From Saprospirales bacterium (GTDB lineage: Bacteria > Bacteroidota > Bacteroidia > Chitinophagales > Saprospiraceae): a DNA stretch of 64,000 nt. Below the pieces are notes generated by a model. The model was not told where the DNA came from. It made no database searches and saw only the letters and a list, made by a program, of their open reading frames with translations. The stretch covers positions 124,001-188,000 of the forward strand of contig JADJBL010000045.1 in the NCBI GenBank assembly GCA_016703765.1, written 5' to 3'. Shown here piece after piece: positions 38,079 to 46,705 of the stretch (its first letter is position 1; the number at the start of each line of letters is the position of its first letter). A program made the translations under genes and the position numbers.

Positions 38079-39077
38079 ATGATGAAGGCCATCATTCCCG
38101 TCGCAGGAGCAGGAAAGAACCTTCGCCCGCTCACCTACACTCAGCCCAAACCACTGATCCCCGTAGCAGGTAAGCCTATTATCTGCTACATCATCGACCA
38201 GCTCACCAGCCTGGGCGTTCAGGACTTTGTGTTTATCATAGGCTACCTGGGGGAGAAGATCCGCGATTTTGTGGAGCAAACCTACCCCGATATCCACAAG
38301 ACCTTCGTCACCCAGGACCACCGCGAAGGTTCCGGCCATGCCATCTGGACCGCCCGCGAGTCGTTCCGGGATTCCAATCAGATCATTATTTTTTTTGGAG
38401 ATACCATTCTGGATGTGGACTTCAACCGCATCATAAAGTCGGAGAGCTCCTGCGTCGCCGTCCAAAAGGTGAAAAACCCGAGGGATTTCGGCCTGGTCGA
38501 ATTTCACCCCGACGGTTTTGTGAAGCGCTTTGTGGAGAAACCCTCCATCCCGCTTTCCGATATGGCCCTGGTGGGAGTGTACAAGATCGCAGACCCCTCC
38601 GCCCTCATCGAAGGCCTGGACTACAACATCCGCAACAATATCCGGACCGATGGCGAATTCCCACTTACCGACGGACTGATGCGGATGCTCGAAAGAGGCA
38701 TTCCGTTTTCCACGGTCAAGGTGGACAACTGGTTTGATTGCGGCCGAAAGGAGATCCTTTTGGAAACCAATGCCCTGCTGCTGGAGCGCGAGGGGTATGC
38801 CTCTTCCGTTATCCCCGAATTCGTCAATACGATCGTCATTCCCCCCGTCAGCATTGGCGAGCAATGCCAGATCAAGAACTCTATCATCGGGCCCCACGTG
38901 ACCATTGGGAACCACGCGGTCATAGAATCGGCCATCGTAAAAAATTCCATCATCGGGAATTACGCCTCCATCCGGGAAGCTGTGCTCCAGGCTTCCGTCA
39001 TCGGCAACGACACGGCCATCACCGGCCTACGCCAGAGTTTGAATATCGGGGACAATACCGAAATTGATTTTCGGTAA
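38079..39077 (+). CDS. Sugar-1-phosphate nucleotidyltransferase (RmlA/GlmU-like)
   Basis: 332 residues. N-terminal nucleotidyltransferase fold with signature GAGKNLRPLTYTQPKPL and Lys/Asp positions (FFGDTILDVDF, VEKPS, TDGLMRMLERG, WFDCGRKEILLETN). The C-terminal part is a left-handed beta-helix of hexapeptides (IGEQCQIKNSIIGPHVTIG, IESAIVKNSIIGNYASI). Family members join NTP and a sugar 1-phosphate. Sugar specificity (glucose for dTDP-glucose, or mannose) cannot be read from the sequence. No glycan cluster is nearby. Confidence 0.88.
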   Translation: MMKAIIPVAGAGKNLRPLTYTQPKPLIPVAGKPIICYIIDQLTSLGVQDFVFIIGYLGEKIRDFVEQTYPDIHKTFVTQDHREGSGHAIWTARESFRDSNQIIIFFGDTILDVDFNRIIKSESSCVAVQKVKNPRDFGLVEFHPDGFVKRFVEKPSIPLSDMALVGVYKIADPSALIEGLDYNIRNNIRTDGEFPLTDGLMRMLERGIPFSTVKVDNWFDCGRKEILLETNALLLEREGYASSVIPEFVNTIVIPPVSIGEQCQIKNSIIGPHVTIGNHAVIESAIVKNSIIGNYASIREAVLQASVIGNDTAITGLRQSLNIGDNTEIDFR

Positions 39078-39084
39078 AAAGCGC

Positions 39085-40422
39085 CTATTTTAGAAATCCG
39101 AACGCTTTTGCAAGGCCGCTCCGCGGGGCTTCCCGCAGGTTTTTCCCGGTTTGGGCATTATACAATTGAATCATTGCGGACTCGTGTTTTCGCGAAAAAC
39201 TGCCATCGGTTTCGACGGTTCGGAGCTTGAGCAGTACCTCTTCGATGTGGACGCCCTCGCGGATCCATTTTTCGCAAATTTCCCGGCTGAAGGAGAGCCC
39301 CATAAAGATAAATCCGGCCACCTTGCCCTGGTCCGGATGGAAGGCAATGCGGATACTTTTGTGCCCGTCGGGGTGTTCCCAATACAAGTTGTCCTGTCCG
39401 GTTCCGGCTTCGCCACATGCCTGATAGCTAATCCCGAAGAATTTGGCCGAGTGGAACCAGATTCCCGGATCGTAGGGGATCGGCGGCTGCTGTGCGCTGG
39501 ACGCCAAAATATTGTGGGCGGCGGTTTCTCCCATGTTGCCACCGGCCAGCCACCTGGTTTCGATGGCCTCCCGGCCGGGCTTCGGGTCGCGCATCTGGGC
39601 GCAGGACCCTACGGCGTAGACACCCGGGATGCTTGTTTCCAGGTTTTCGTTTACGAGGATACCCCGTTCGTATTTCAGGGGGGTAAAATGGAGGAAATCT
39701 ATATTGGGACGAATCCCGGTGGTAATGCCCACGTAGCCGCATTCGATCTTTTCCCCTTTGCTGGTGAAGACCATTTTTACTTTTCCCGAGCGGTCTCCCC
39801 AAATTTCGCGGAGTTCGGTTTCCAGGCGAAGGTCTATACCCTGTTCGCGAATGCGCCGGGTGACGAGGGCCGATTCTTCGGAAGGAAGGACCATATCGTA
39901 ATAGCTGCTTTCGCGGACCAGAAAGGTGACGGGGATTTTTCTGGAATGGAACATCTCGGCCATTTCGACTCCGAGGAGTCCTCCGCCCACAATTACCGCT
40001 CTTTTCAAGCCCTTGCTGTGCCGCTCCATGGCGTCCAGATCCTGGAGGGAGTACAGCCCGTGCACCCCGTCGAGGTCTTGTCCGGGCCAGCCCGCTTTAT
40101 TGGGCCTCGAGCCGACGGCTATGATGAGCTTGTCAAACGACAGGCTGGTATCGTCGTTGAGGTGGAGGGTCTTGCGGACCAGGTCGGCATGGGTAACCAG
40201 GCCGTTGATCAGGTCGATGCGGTTTTCCTTCCAGAACTTGTCGGGAAAAGGCTTGATATCCTTGATCTTCTTTTTGCCCATGTACAGATACATGAGGTCG
40301 GTGCGGGAAAAAAAATGATCCGATTCAGCGGACACCACGGTAATTTCGTTGTCACTGTGTTGCCGTATATGTCTTGCCGCAGTGATCCCGCTGATGCCGT
40401 TGCCGAGAATGACGATATGCAT
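39085..40422 (-). CDS. FAD-dependent pyridine nucleotide-disulphide oxidoreductase family protein
   Basis: 445 residues. FAD-binding Rossmann motif at the start (ILGNGISGITAARHI), NAD(P)-binding motif near 150 (AVIVGGGLLGVEMAEMF) and the second FAD motif near 285 (GVYAVGSCAQMRDPK). It has no redox-active CxxxxC pair, so it is closer to the rubredoxin/nitrite-reductase-type reductases than to lipoamide dehydrogenase. The C-terminal 120 residues are specific and end in AFGFLK. Electron acceptor unknown. Single gene, converging on the nucleotidyltransferase. Confidence 0.88.
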   Translation of the reverse strand: MHIVILGNGISGITAARHIRQHSDNEITVVSAESDHFFSRTDLMYLYMGKKKIKDIKPFPDKFWKENRIDLINGLVTHADLVRKTLHLNDDTSLSFDKLIIAVGSRPNKAGWPGQDLDGVHGLYSLQDLDAMERHSKGLKRAVIVGGGLLGVEMAEMFHSRKIPVTFLVRESSYYDMVLPSEESALVTRRIREQGIDLRLETELREIWGDRSGKVKMVFTSKGEKIECGYVGITTGIRPNIDFLHFTPLKYERGILVNENLETSIPGVYAVGSCAQMRDPKPGREAIETRWLAGGNMGETAAHNILASSAQQPPIPYDPGIWFHSAKFFGISYQACGEAGTGQDNLYWEHPDGHKSIRIAFHPDQGKVAGFIFMGLSFSREICEKWIREGVHIEEVLLKLRTVETDGSFSRKHESAMIQLYNAQTGKNLREAPRSGLAKAFGFLK

Positions 40423-40505
40423 AGATTATGTGGTCGAAATGTAAAAAACGGACAAATTAAAGAAATCCTAAACAGAATCTCCCTATAAATAGGAAAAGGA
40501 ATTGC

Positions 40506-40513
40506 TACATTTG
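40506..40513 (+). promoter_or_regulatory. -7 box (TACATTTG) of the Omp28-like T9SS gene
   Basis: TACATTTG 67 bases before the ATG fits TAnnTTTG; the upstream sequence is AT-rich with no TTG at the expected distance. Confidence 0.4.
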
Positions 40514-40580
40514 TAAGCTGGCAAAGTATTTGATTATCAACTAAAGTTGTTCTAATCCTTTAAACTTAACTCTCAAATCT

Positions 40581-42488
40581 ATGAAAAGATTATTTACCCT
40601 TTTTATTGCTCTTGGGCTCGGTATGAGTACCCTTTCGGCCCAGATTTTCTTCAACGAAAATTTTGAAGGCGGTATGCCGAGTGGCTGGACTGTTGTTACG
40701 GCGGCAACTGACGGCGGCTGGCTTGTCGGCAATTCCGGAGACCTCAGCAGCTCCTCTTTTGGCATCCCGGATAACGGCGGCCAATTTGCAGCTACCAATG
40801 ACGACGGCTGCGGCCAGGTATGCGACAAACTCAATGACATACTCGTGCTTCCTGCTGTGGACCTGACCTCCGTTACGGATCTGGTATTGGTTTTTGATGC
40901 ATATTTCGCCGATCTGACCTATCAGGGTGTTGTCGAAAACGCTTATGTGTCATACTCCCTCGATGGAGGCACGACCTGGACCAACCTTTTTGAATTGAGC
41001 GGTAATCCGACCGATTGGCAGACCATCACCGTGGATTTGACTCCTCTGGTAGGGAATGCTGCCGTAACGCTTGGATTCCGGTTTTCCGACAACGGAGGCT
41101 GGTTGTATGGCTATGCCATTGACAACGTACTGGTTTACAAGCCATACGATTACGACGTCAAGCTGGACCTCAATGCGGTTAACCGTTTTAACCTCCTCAA
41201 CGCAACGATCCCCTTCTCCGGCAAGATCACCAACAATGGTCTTCAAACGGTGACCTCTCTGGATATCACCTGGACGGATGGCGTGAATAACTACACCGAT
41301 CCGCTGACCGGTCTGAACATCGCTCCGGGCGGTTCCTATAACTTCACGCACAGCACCCCGCTGGATGTGGCCAGCGCAATCACTTACGATATCGAGATCG
41401 AGGCTTCTAACCCGAATGGCCAGCCCGACGGTTTTAACACCAACAACTCCGCTGCCGCAAAAGTAAGCGGTCTTTCTTTCCTGCCCACTCCCAGGGTCGT
41501 TGCTGAAGAAGCAACCGGTACCTGGTGCGGCTGGTGCCCCCGCGGTTTTGTGTTCATGGAACTGATGGAGGAAACCTATCCTGATTTTATCGGAATTGCG
41601 GTGCATAACGACGACCCCATGGCCGATGTGGAATACGACGGAGGCTTGACCTCTTTCCCGGGCTTTAGCGGATTTCCCTCTGTGATCGTCGACCGTCTGG
41701 GGGTGATCGATCCCTCCGATCTGGAAAACTATTACGATAGCGCTGCCGATCGCATTGTTCCGGCTTCCGCTTCCATTACCGAGGCCGTGATCGATCCTGT
41801 GACCCGCGATCTGACGATCAGCGCGGAGGCTACCTTTGCCACCCAACTGAGCGCAAGCGATTACCGCTTCAATGTGGTGCTCGTGGAAAACGGCATTACG
41901 GGTACCGGCGCCGGTTACAACCAGGTAAACTACTATGCCAATAACGCAGCCGGCCCGATGGGCGGTTGGGAAAGCCTTCCGGCCACGGTTCCCGCCGCCG
42001 ACATGGTGTACGACCTGGTTGGTCGCGATATCCTCGGCGGATGGGATGGATTTGATGGAGCCGAAGATGTGGAGGCAAATGATGTAGTAGCCGATTCCTG
42101 GACCTACACTGTTCCCAATGCCTGGAACTACGAAAACATGACCGTGGTATTTCTGGTGCTCGACGGCAATAACGGAGAGATCCTGAGCGCAGACGAGCGC
42201 GATATCTGGACGGTTTCGAACAACGAAATTGCCAACCTCCAGCGTTTTGTCCTCAGCCCCAACCCGACCTCCGGCATCGCCACCCTCGAACTCCAACTGG
42301 GTGAAGCATCGGATGTACGCGTAGAACTGCTCAACTCCATTGGCCAGTCTGTTTCGTTCCAGCAAGCAGACAACAGCTTTGGCGATCTGTTCCGCTTCAA
42401 CCTGAGCAACCAGCCTGCCGGCGCCTACTTCGTGAAAGTGGCCGTTGGCGACCAGGTTCGCGTGGAGCGCCTGATGGTAGTGAAATAA
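40581..42488 (+). CDS. T9SS type A cargo protein with jelly-roll and Omp28/thioredoxin-like domains
   Basis: 635 residues. Signal peptide (LFIALGLGMSTLSAQ), an N-terminal MAM/jelly-roll-like domain (FNENFEGGMPSGWTVV ... YAIDNVLVYKP, about 22-185), an Ig-like region, then an Omp28-like thioredoxin fold beginning EEATGTWCGWCPRGFVFME with a CGWC active-site pair (about 315), and a type A CTD (LSPNPTSGIATLELQL ... QPAGAYFVKV ... RLMVVK). Probably a surface protein; the CxxC pair suggests thiol chemistry outside the cell. Followed by a strong terminator. Confidence 0.9.
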   Translation: MKRLFTLFIALGLGMSTLSAQIFFNENFEGGMPSGWTVVTAATDGGWLVGNSGDLSSSSFGIPDNGGQFAATNDDGCGQVCDKLNDILVLPAVDLTSVTDLVLVFDAYFADLTYQGVVENAYVSYSLDGGTTWTNLFELSGNPTDWQTITVDLTPLVGNAAVTLGFRFSDNGGWLYGYAIDNVLVYKPYDYDVKLDLNAVNRFNLLNATIPFSGKITNNGLQTVTSLDITWTDGVNNYTDPLTGLNIAPGGSYNFTHSTPLDVASAITYDIEIEASNPNGQPDGFNTNNSAAAKVSGLSFLPTPRVVAEEATGTWCGWCPRGFVFMELMEETYPDFIGIAVHNDDPMADVEYDGGLTSFPGFSGFPSVIVDRLGVIDPSDLENYYDSAADRIVPASASITEAVIDPVTRDLTISAEATFATQLSASDYRFNVVLVENGITGTGAGYNQVNYYANNAAGPMGGWESLPATVPAADMVYDLVGRDILGGWDGFDGAEDVEANDVVADSWTYTVPNAWNYENMTVVFLVLDGNNGEILSADERDIWTVSNNEIANLQRFVLSPNPTSGIATLELQLGEASDVRVELLNSIGQSVSFQQADNSFGDLFRFNLSNQPAGAYFVKVAVGDQVRVERLMVVK

Positions 42489-42510
42489 ATTACCGCCTAT
42501 CGCGATATTA

Positions 42511-42546
42511 AAAAGACAGACGGGCATAGCCCGCCTGTCTTTTTTT
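42511..42546 (+). terminator. Rho-independent terminator after the Omp28-like gene
   Basis: Fourteen-base arms (42512-42525 with 42529-42542, AAAGACAG and CGGGC blocks, one mismatch) with an ATA loop, run into a T-run ending at 42546. About 23 bases past the stop. Confidence 0.85.
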
Positions 42547-42643
42547 ATTGTGGACAATGCCGGGGAAAATCATAATTTTTTGTTAACGGGTTGTTTGATC
42601 CCGAAAAAAGGCCGATTTTGTCGATCGGTTGTCAAATGCATAC

Positions 42644-42674
42644 TTGGGTTTTCTTTTGTAAGCAGCTATATTTG
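42644..42674 (+). promoter_or_regulatory. Promoter of the small T9SS gene
   Basis: TTG at 42644-42646, a 20-base spacer and TATATTTG at 42667-42674, a full match to the Bacteroidota consensus, 30 bases before the ATG at 42704. The best promoter in the window. Confidence 0.7.
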
Positions 42675-42703
42675 ACCCTTATTAATATTTGCAATTTCTG
42701 ATT

Positions 42704-43429
42704 ATGAAGCATACTCTACTCGTTTTTTCCTTCCTTTCGTTCACCCTAAACGCGGCGCTGGCCCAACTGGAGATCAGCCCCAACCCATGGGTTGGAACTT
42801 TTGAGGACGTCGATCTGAGCGACTATTATTCCGAGCCCATCGCCCACGGGCTTATGATCAACAATTTTGCCAATCAGGTAAATGTCCGCTGGGAACTGGT
42901 CATCCTTTCCGCACCTGAGGAGTGGGATTTCCGCGTTTGCGACAAAAACGCCTGCTATGGTTCTAATGTGTTAACCAATTGGGATCCGGCCAACCAGATT
43001 GAAGAGCCCGCTATTCTAGCCTCAGGCGAAGAAGGCCTCCTCGACCTCCACATCCTGCCCCGGCAAGTTTCCGGCGCCTGCGAAGTGGAGATCAGACTCT
43101 CCCTGACCAGCGATCCTGACAATATCCTCGCCACCGGTACTTACCAGGTGACCGTCCCTACAGGCGTGGAGGAAGAAATTTCCGTCAAAAACCTTCGTAT
43201 ATTCCCGAACCCCTCTGCGGACTACTTCGCGCTGACCAGCTCGCTGGGCGTTCAGAAGATCGTCCTGTACAACGTGGTCGGGCGTATCGTCCGCACCTTT
43301 GAGGTTGCCGAGGGCAAGAAATACAATATCGCCGACCTTCCCGACGGCATGTACCTCGCAGGCCTCGTCGGAAAAGGCGGAGACGTCATGCGGACCATGC
43401 GGATCAGCAAGCGCAACTTGCGGCCATAA
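42704..43429 (+). CDS. Small T9SS type A cargo protein
   Basis: 241 residues from the ATG at 42704 (preferred over an earlier frame start because a signal peptide, LLVFSFLSFTLNAALAQ, begins there). A single Ig-like domain of about 130 residues with two cysteines (FRVCDKNACYG) is followed by a type A CTD (IFPNPSADYFALTSS ... LPDGMYLAGLVG ... MRISKRNLRP). No enzyme motif. Own promoter, and a GTTTAG-unit hairpin just after the stop. Confidence 0.85.
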   Translation: MKHTLLVFSFLSFTLNAALAQLEISPNPWVGTFEDVDLSDYYSEPIAHGLMINNFANQVNVRWELVILSAPEEWDFRVCDKNACYGSNVLTNWDPANQIEEPAILASGEEGLLDLHILPRQVSGACEVEIRLSLTSDPDNILATGTYQVTVPTGVEEEISVKNLRIFPNPSADYFALTSSLGVQKIVLYNVVGRIVRTFEVAEGKKYNIADLPDGMYLAGLVGKGGDVMRTMRISKRNLRP

Positions 43430-43436
43430 CAAATAA

Positions 43437-43516
43437 GTTTATTAGGTTTATAGAAGTTTAGGAGGTTTAGTCTTTTGTTAGGCTAAACCTCCTAAACTTT
43501 TATAAACATCCTAAAC
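43437..43516. repeat. GTTTAG-unit hairpin between converging genes
   Basis: Four GTTTAG/GTTTAT units (43437-43470) and their complements CTAAAC/ATAAAC (43483-43516) around a 12-base loop. The same unit as between atpB and atpE, with different spacer triplets. It begins seven bases after one stop and ends five before the other, so it could end both transcripts. Confidence 0.9.
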
Positions 43517-43521
43517 GACGC

Positions 43522-43932
43522 TCAAAGAGCCGGATATTCCACATAGTTCCGGGGGGGTTCATAAAGCCGGACGGCCAGGTCGTAGCGCCCATCGAGCCGG
43601 GCGCGCAGGATATTCCAGATCACGAAGCAGATATTTTCCGCCGTGGGGTTCAGGTTTTTGAACTCTTCTACATCCAGGTTCAGGTTCTTATGGTCCAGGC
43701 GCTGTTCTATTTCCTCGAATATCAGATCTTTCAGCAGGTTCAGGTCGATGAGGAAGCCGGTTTCCGGGTCCACCTCTCCGCTCACCTTTACCTCCAGTTC
43801 GTAGTTGTGGACATGGTAGTTGGGGTTATTGCATAGCCCGAAGACCTGCCGGTTCTTCTCCTCGCTCCAGCCAGGATGGTGCAAGCGGTGCGCCGCGTTG
43901 AAATGAGCTTTTCGAAAAACCGAGATTCGCAT
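43522..43932 (-). CDS. queD: 6-carboxytetrahydropterin synthase / 6-pyruvoyl-tetrahydropterin synthase homologue
   Basis: 136 residues from the ATG at 43932 (earlier ATGs at 43941-43950 are possible). Zinc-binding histidines in FNAAHRLHH and YHVHNYELEV, the catalytic Cys in FGLCNNPNYH, Asp/His in RLDHKNLN and Glu in PTAENI. The family converts dihydroneopterin triphosphate to 6-carboxytetrahydropterin on the way to queuosine, or to 6-pyruvoyl-tetrahydropterin. No other queuosine gene is nearby, so the exact reaction is open. Confidence 0.88.
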   Translation of the reverse strand: MRISVFRKAHFNAAHRLHHPGWSEEKNRQVFGLCNNPNYHVHNYELEVKVSGEVDPETGFLIDLNLLKDLIFEEIEQRLDHKNLNLDVEEFKNLNPTAENICFVIWNILRARLDGRYDLAVRLYEPPRNYVEYPAL

Positions 43933-44284
43933 AAGGGACATCATTTGCAAAAGCCAACAAACCGAGCGGGCAGAAGGTTGTTACCCCAACCCATAATTGG
44001 AGGGAGTAACTATTCAATAATTTTCCTATTTTTAACCCAATAAAACTTGAAACAGGAAAGTGAAGTCAATTCACCAGTTTGAGGTACAGGATATTAGGGG
44101 CGGAAATTTAGGTTTGTCGATTTCAAGGGACTATATCATATCGGGCTCGGAAAACCCGATCCAAAATAAAGAAACCAGGATTACCTGCCCTTCGTGGAGG
44201 TTAAAAGTAAGTCCCATTAAGCCGCCCATACGATAGGGAAACCTGCCCAAATTGGCCTCCGGCCTCGCTTCCTGGCCACAGGAT
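43933..44284. other. Intergenic region without a recognised gene
   Basis: AT-rich divergent gap between queD and holB. It contains one short ATCGGG/CCCGAT dyad (about 44137-44159) and no convincing promoter. The open frames running through it are out-of-frame echoes of holB or lack any coding signature. Confidence 0.4.
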
Positions 44285-45391
44285 ATGCGATTTTCTGATG
44301 TAATAGGACAAGACGTGATAAAGGACCAGCTCCGGCACATGGTGCAATCGGGCAGGTTCCCGCACGCCCTCCTCCTGCTAGGCCCGGAGGGATCCGGTAA
44401 CCTGCCCGCAGCGCTCGCCCTGGTTCGCTATATCCTGTGCAGCGAAAGAACGCCCGAAGAGCCTTGCGGAGTTTGTCCCAACTGCCTGAAAACCGCAAGG
44501 TATATCCATCCCGACTGGCATTTTTCCTTTCCCACCATTGGGACCAACGTTACGAGCGAGCAATTTATGCCGGAGTGGCGCGAGGCCCTGGCACAGTCGC
44601 CCTACCTCAATCCGAACCAATGGTTGCAGCGCATCGGGTCGGAAAACCAACAGGGGAACATCAATAAGGAAGAATGCGTGCAGATCGTCCGCAAACTGAG
44701 CCTGAAATCCTACGAAGGCGGCTTCAAGATCCTGACCATGTGGATGCCGGAGTACCTCGGGAAAGAAGGCAACCGCCTTTTGAAACTCATCGAAGAGCCG
44801 CCGGATCAGACCCTGTTCATCCTGGTGGCGGAAAACCAGGAATTGATCCTCAATACCATCCTATCCCGCTGCCAGTTGATCGCTTTCCCCCCGCTTACCG
44901 ATGAGGCGGTGGAGGAAGGACTGGTACGGCAAAAAGGAGTGGAAACCGAAAAGGCGCGGGCCATTGCCCAGCTGGCCAACGGCAATTTTTCAGAGGCCAT
45001 TGGCCTCTCCGCCGATTTGGAAAGCGATCACGCGGCGCGTTTCCTGGAGTGGCTTCGGAGTTGCTACCGCGGCAACGGCGCCTCCCTGGTGCCCTGGGTG
45101 GAGGAATTTGCGAAGCTGGGAAGGGAGAATCAGAAGCATTTTTTCCGCTACGGCCTCCATTTCCTAAGAGAGTTCCTGGCCTTGAAACTGGGCGTTTCTT
45201 CCCGGGTAAGGCTTCGGCCCCTCGAATTGGAAACGGCTCAAAAACTAAGCGCTGTATTGTCATACGAACAGATCGAGCCGATCGTTGGACTGTTCAACGA
45301 TTGCATTTATTATATCGAAAGGAATGCGAATCAAAAAGTGATGCTGCTGGATTCGAGTATTCAATTGCATCGCTTTTTGAAAAAAGACTAA
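44285..45391 (+). CDS. holB: DNA polymerase III subunit delta-prime
   Basis: 368 residues. Clamp-loader AAA+ fold starting MRFSDVIGQDVIKDQLRHMV. The P-loop is degenerate (GPEGSGNLPAA, no Lys), as expected for the non-hydrolysing delta-prime subunit. Zinc module CSERTPEEPCGVCPNC, sensor region LLKLIEEPPDQTLFIL and SRCQLIAFPPL. Loads the sliding clamp together with DnaX and delta. ATG 44285 is chosen on family alignment. Followed closely by the PSP1/RicT gene, the same order as B. subtilis holB-yaaT. Confidence 0.92.
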   Translation: MRFSDVIGQDVIKDQLRHMVQSGRFPHALLLLGPEGSGNLPAALALVRYILCSERTPEEPCGVCPNCLKTARYIHPDWHFSFPTIGTNVTSEQFMPEWREALAQSPYLNPNQWLQRIGSENQQGNINKEECVQIVRKLSLKSYEGGFKILTMWMPEYLGKEGNRLLKLIEEPPDQTLFILVAENQELILNTILSRCQLIAFPPLTDEAVEEGLVRQKGVETEKARAIAQLANGNFSEAIGLSADLESDHAARFLEWLRSCYRGNGASLVPWVEEFAKLGRENQKHFFRYGLHFLREFLALKLGVSSRVRLRPLELETAQKLSAVLSYEQIEPIVGLFNDCIYYIERNANQKVMLLDSSIQLHRFLKKD

Positions 45392-45396
45392 GCAAT

Positions 45397-46701
45397 ATGG
45401 GATGTGCAGGATGTACTGTTCATAAAGAAAACGGGGAACCGGCCGGCTGCAAAAGTAGCGGAAGCTGCGGGACCAATGGCTGTAACAGGCTGAATACCTA
45501 CGACTGGGTGTCTACCCTCGATTTGTGGGACGTGGATCCCTACGAGATGGTGGAGGTCAGTTTCAAGAACGGCGCCCGGAAAGCATTTTATCGCAACCCC
45601 TCCCATGCGGGCGTCCAAACGGGCGATTTTGCCGTGGTGGAAACAACCAGCGGATACGATGTAGGGAGGGTTTCCCTGTCGGGCGAACTGGTTCGCCTCC
45701 AACTGAAGCGCAAACGGGTCAACGAGGATAGCGTGCTGCACCAGGTACTGCGAAAAGCAAATGCCCGCGACCTGGAAAAACTCGCCGAAGCCCGCGCGAT
45801 GGAAGACCCCATTATGGTCAAAGCACGGGTGATCTCCCGCTCCCTCGGTCTCGATATGAAAATAGGAGACGTCGAATTTCAGGGAGATAAGCGCAAGGCG
45901 ACGTTTTTTTATACCGCAGACGGAAGGGTGGATTTCCGGGAACTCATCCGTCATTTCGCCAAGGATTTTCGTGTGAAGATCGAGATGCGCCAAATCGGCG
46001 CCAGGCAGGAATCGGCCCGCATCGGCGGCCTGGGTTCTTGCGGCAGGGAGCTATGTTGCTCCACCTGGCTGTCCGATTTTAAATCCGTTTCGACCGCCGC
46101 CGCCCGCTACCAAAACCTGGCCATCAACCAGGCAAAGCTTTCCGGCCAATGCGGCCGTTTGAAATGCTGCCTCAATTACGAGCTCGACCTGTACATGGAG
46201 GCAGTAGACCTCTTTCCGAACAATGCCGATAAGCTCAAAACAAAAGAAGGAGTGGCCATCCTGGTCAAAACGGACATCTTCCGCAGGCTGATGTTCTACT
46301 CGCTCGAATCGGAAGGCATAAAGGGAAAGATCTTTGCCATGGAACCCAAGAAAGTCAGGGAGATCAAGGCCATGAACGATCGGGGCGAATTCCCCCAAAA
46401 CCTGAACGACCTGCAAGTTATCCAAGCTGCCAAACCTTCCCTGGGTGATGAGGATCAGGATGTCGATATCGAAAGCGTAAACGACGTGCTCGAATTGCCC
46501 GCAGAAAAGCGGAATAAGAAAAAGAAGAAGAAGCGCCGTCCGGGCGATAACTCCGGCCAAGGCCAGGGCCAGGCCAATCAGAATCGAAGCAACAACCCGA
46601 ACAAGCCCACAAGCCCACCAGGCCAACAACCCAATAACCCCAACAGGAACAAACGGAGAAACAGGCCCAATAGAAACGACGACAATCGCAAGAAAGAATA
46701 G
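45397..46701 (+). CDS. ricT: PSP1 domain protein, RicT (YaaT) homologue with basic disordered tail
   Basis: 434 residues. A Cys-rich N-terminus (GCAGCTVH, CKSSGSCGTNGCNR) precedes the PSP1 domain (about 55-300), with the Cys-containing core SCGRELCCSTWL and QCGRLKCCLNYELD typical of RicT. In Bacillus, RicT with RicA/RicF forms an Fe-S complex that supports mRNA maturation by RNase Y. The last 65 residues are a disordered, Asn/Pro/Arg/Lys-rich tail (KKKKKKRRPGD, NRNKRRNRPNRND) that could bind RNA. ATG five bases after holB; lpdA follows after four bases: one operon. Confidence 0.88.
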   Translation: MGCAGCTVHKENGEPAGCKSSGSCGTNGCNRLNTYDWVSTLDLWDVDPYEMVEVSFKNGARKAFYRNPSHAGVQTGDFAVVETTSGYDVGRVSLSGELVRLQLKRKRVNEDSVLHQVLRKANARDLEKLAEARAMEDPIMVKARVISRSLGLDMKIGDVEFQGDKRKATFFYTADGRVDFRELIRHFAKDFRVKIEMRQIGARQESARIGGLGSCGRELCCSTWLSDFKSVSTAAARYQNLAINQAKLSGQCGRLKCCLNYELDLYMEAVDLFPNNADKLKTKEGVAILVKTDIFRRLMFYSLESEGIKGKIFAMEPKKVREIKAMNDRGEFPQNLNDLQVIQAAKPSLGDEDQDVDIESVNDVLELPAEKRNKKKKKKRRPGDNSGQGQGQANQNRSNNPNKPTSPPGQQPNNPNRNKRRNRPNRNDDNRKKE

Positions 46702-46705
46702 TGTT

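Noticed and set aside
44131-44498. Minus-strand frames in the queD-holB gap
   Set aside because: They run through the holB start on the opposite strand with low-complexity translations and no family features.
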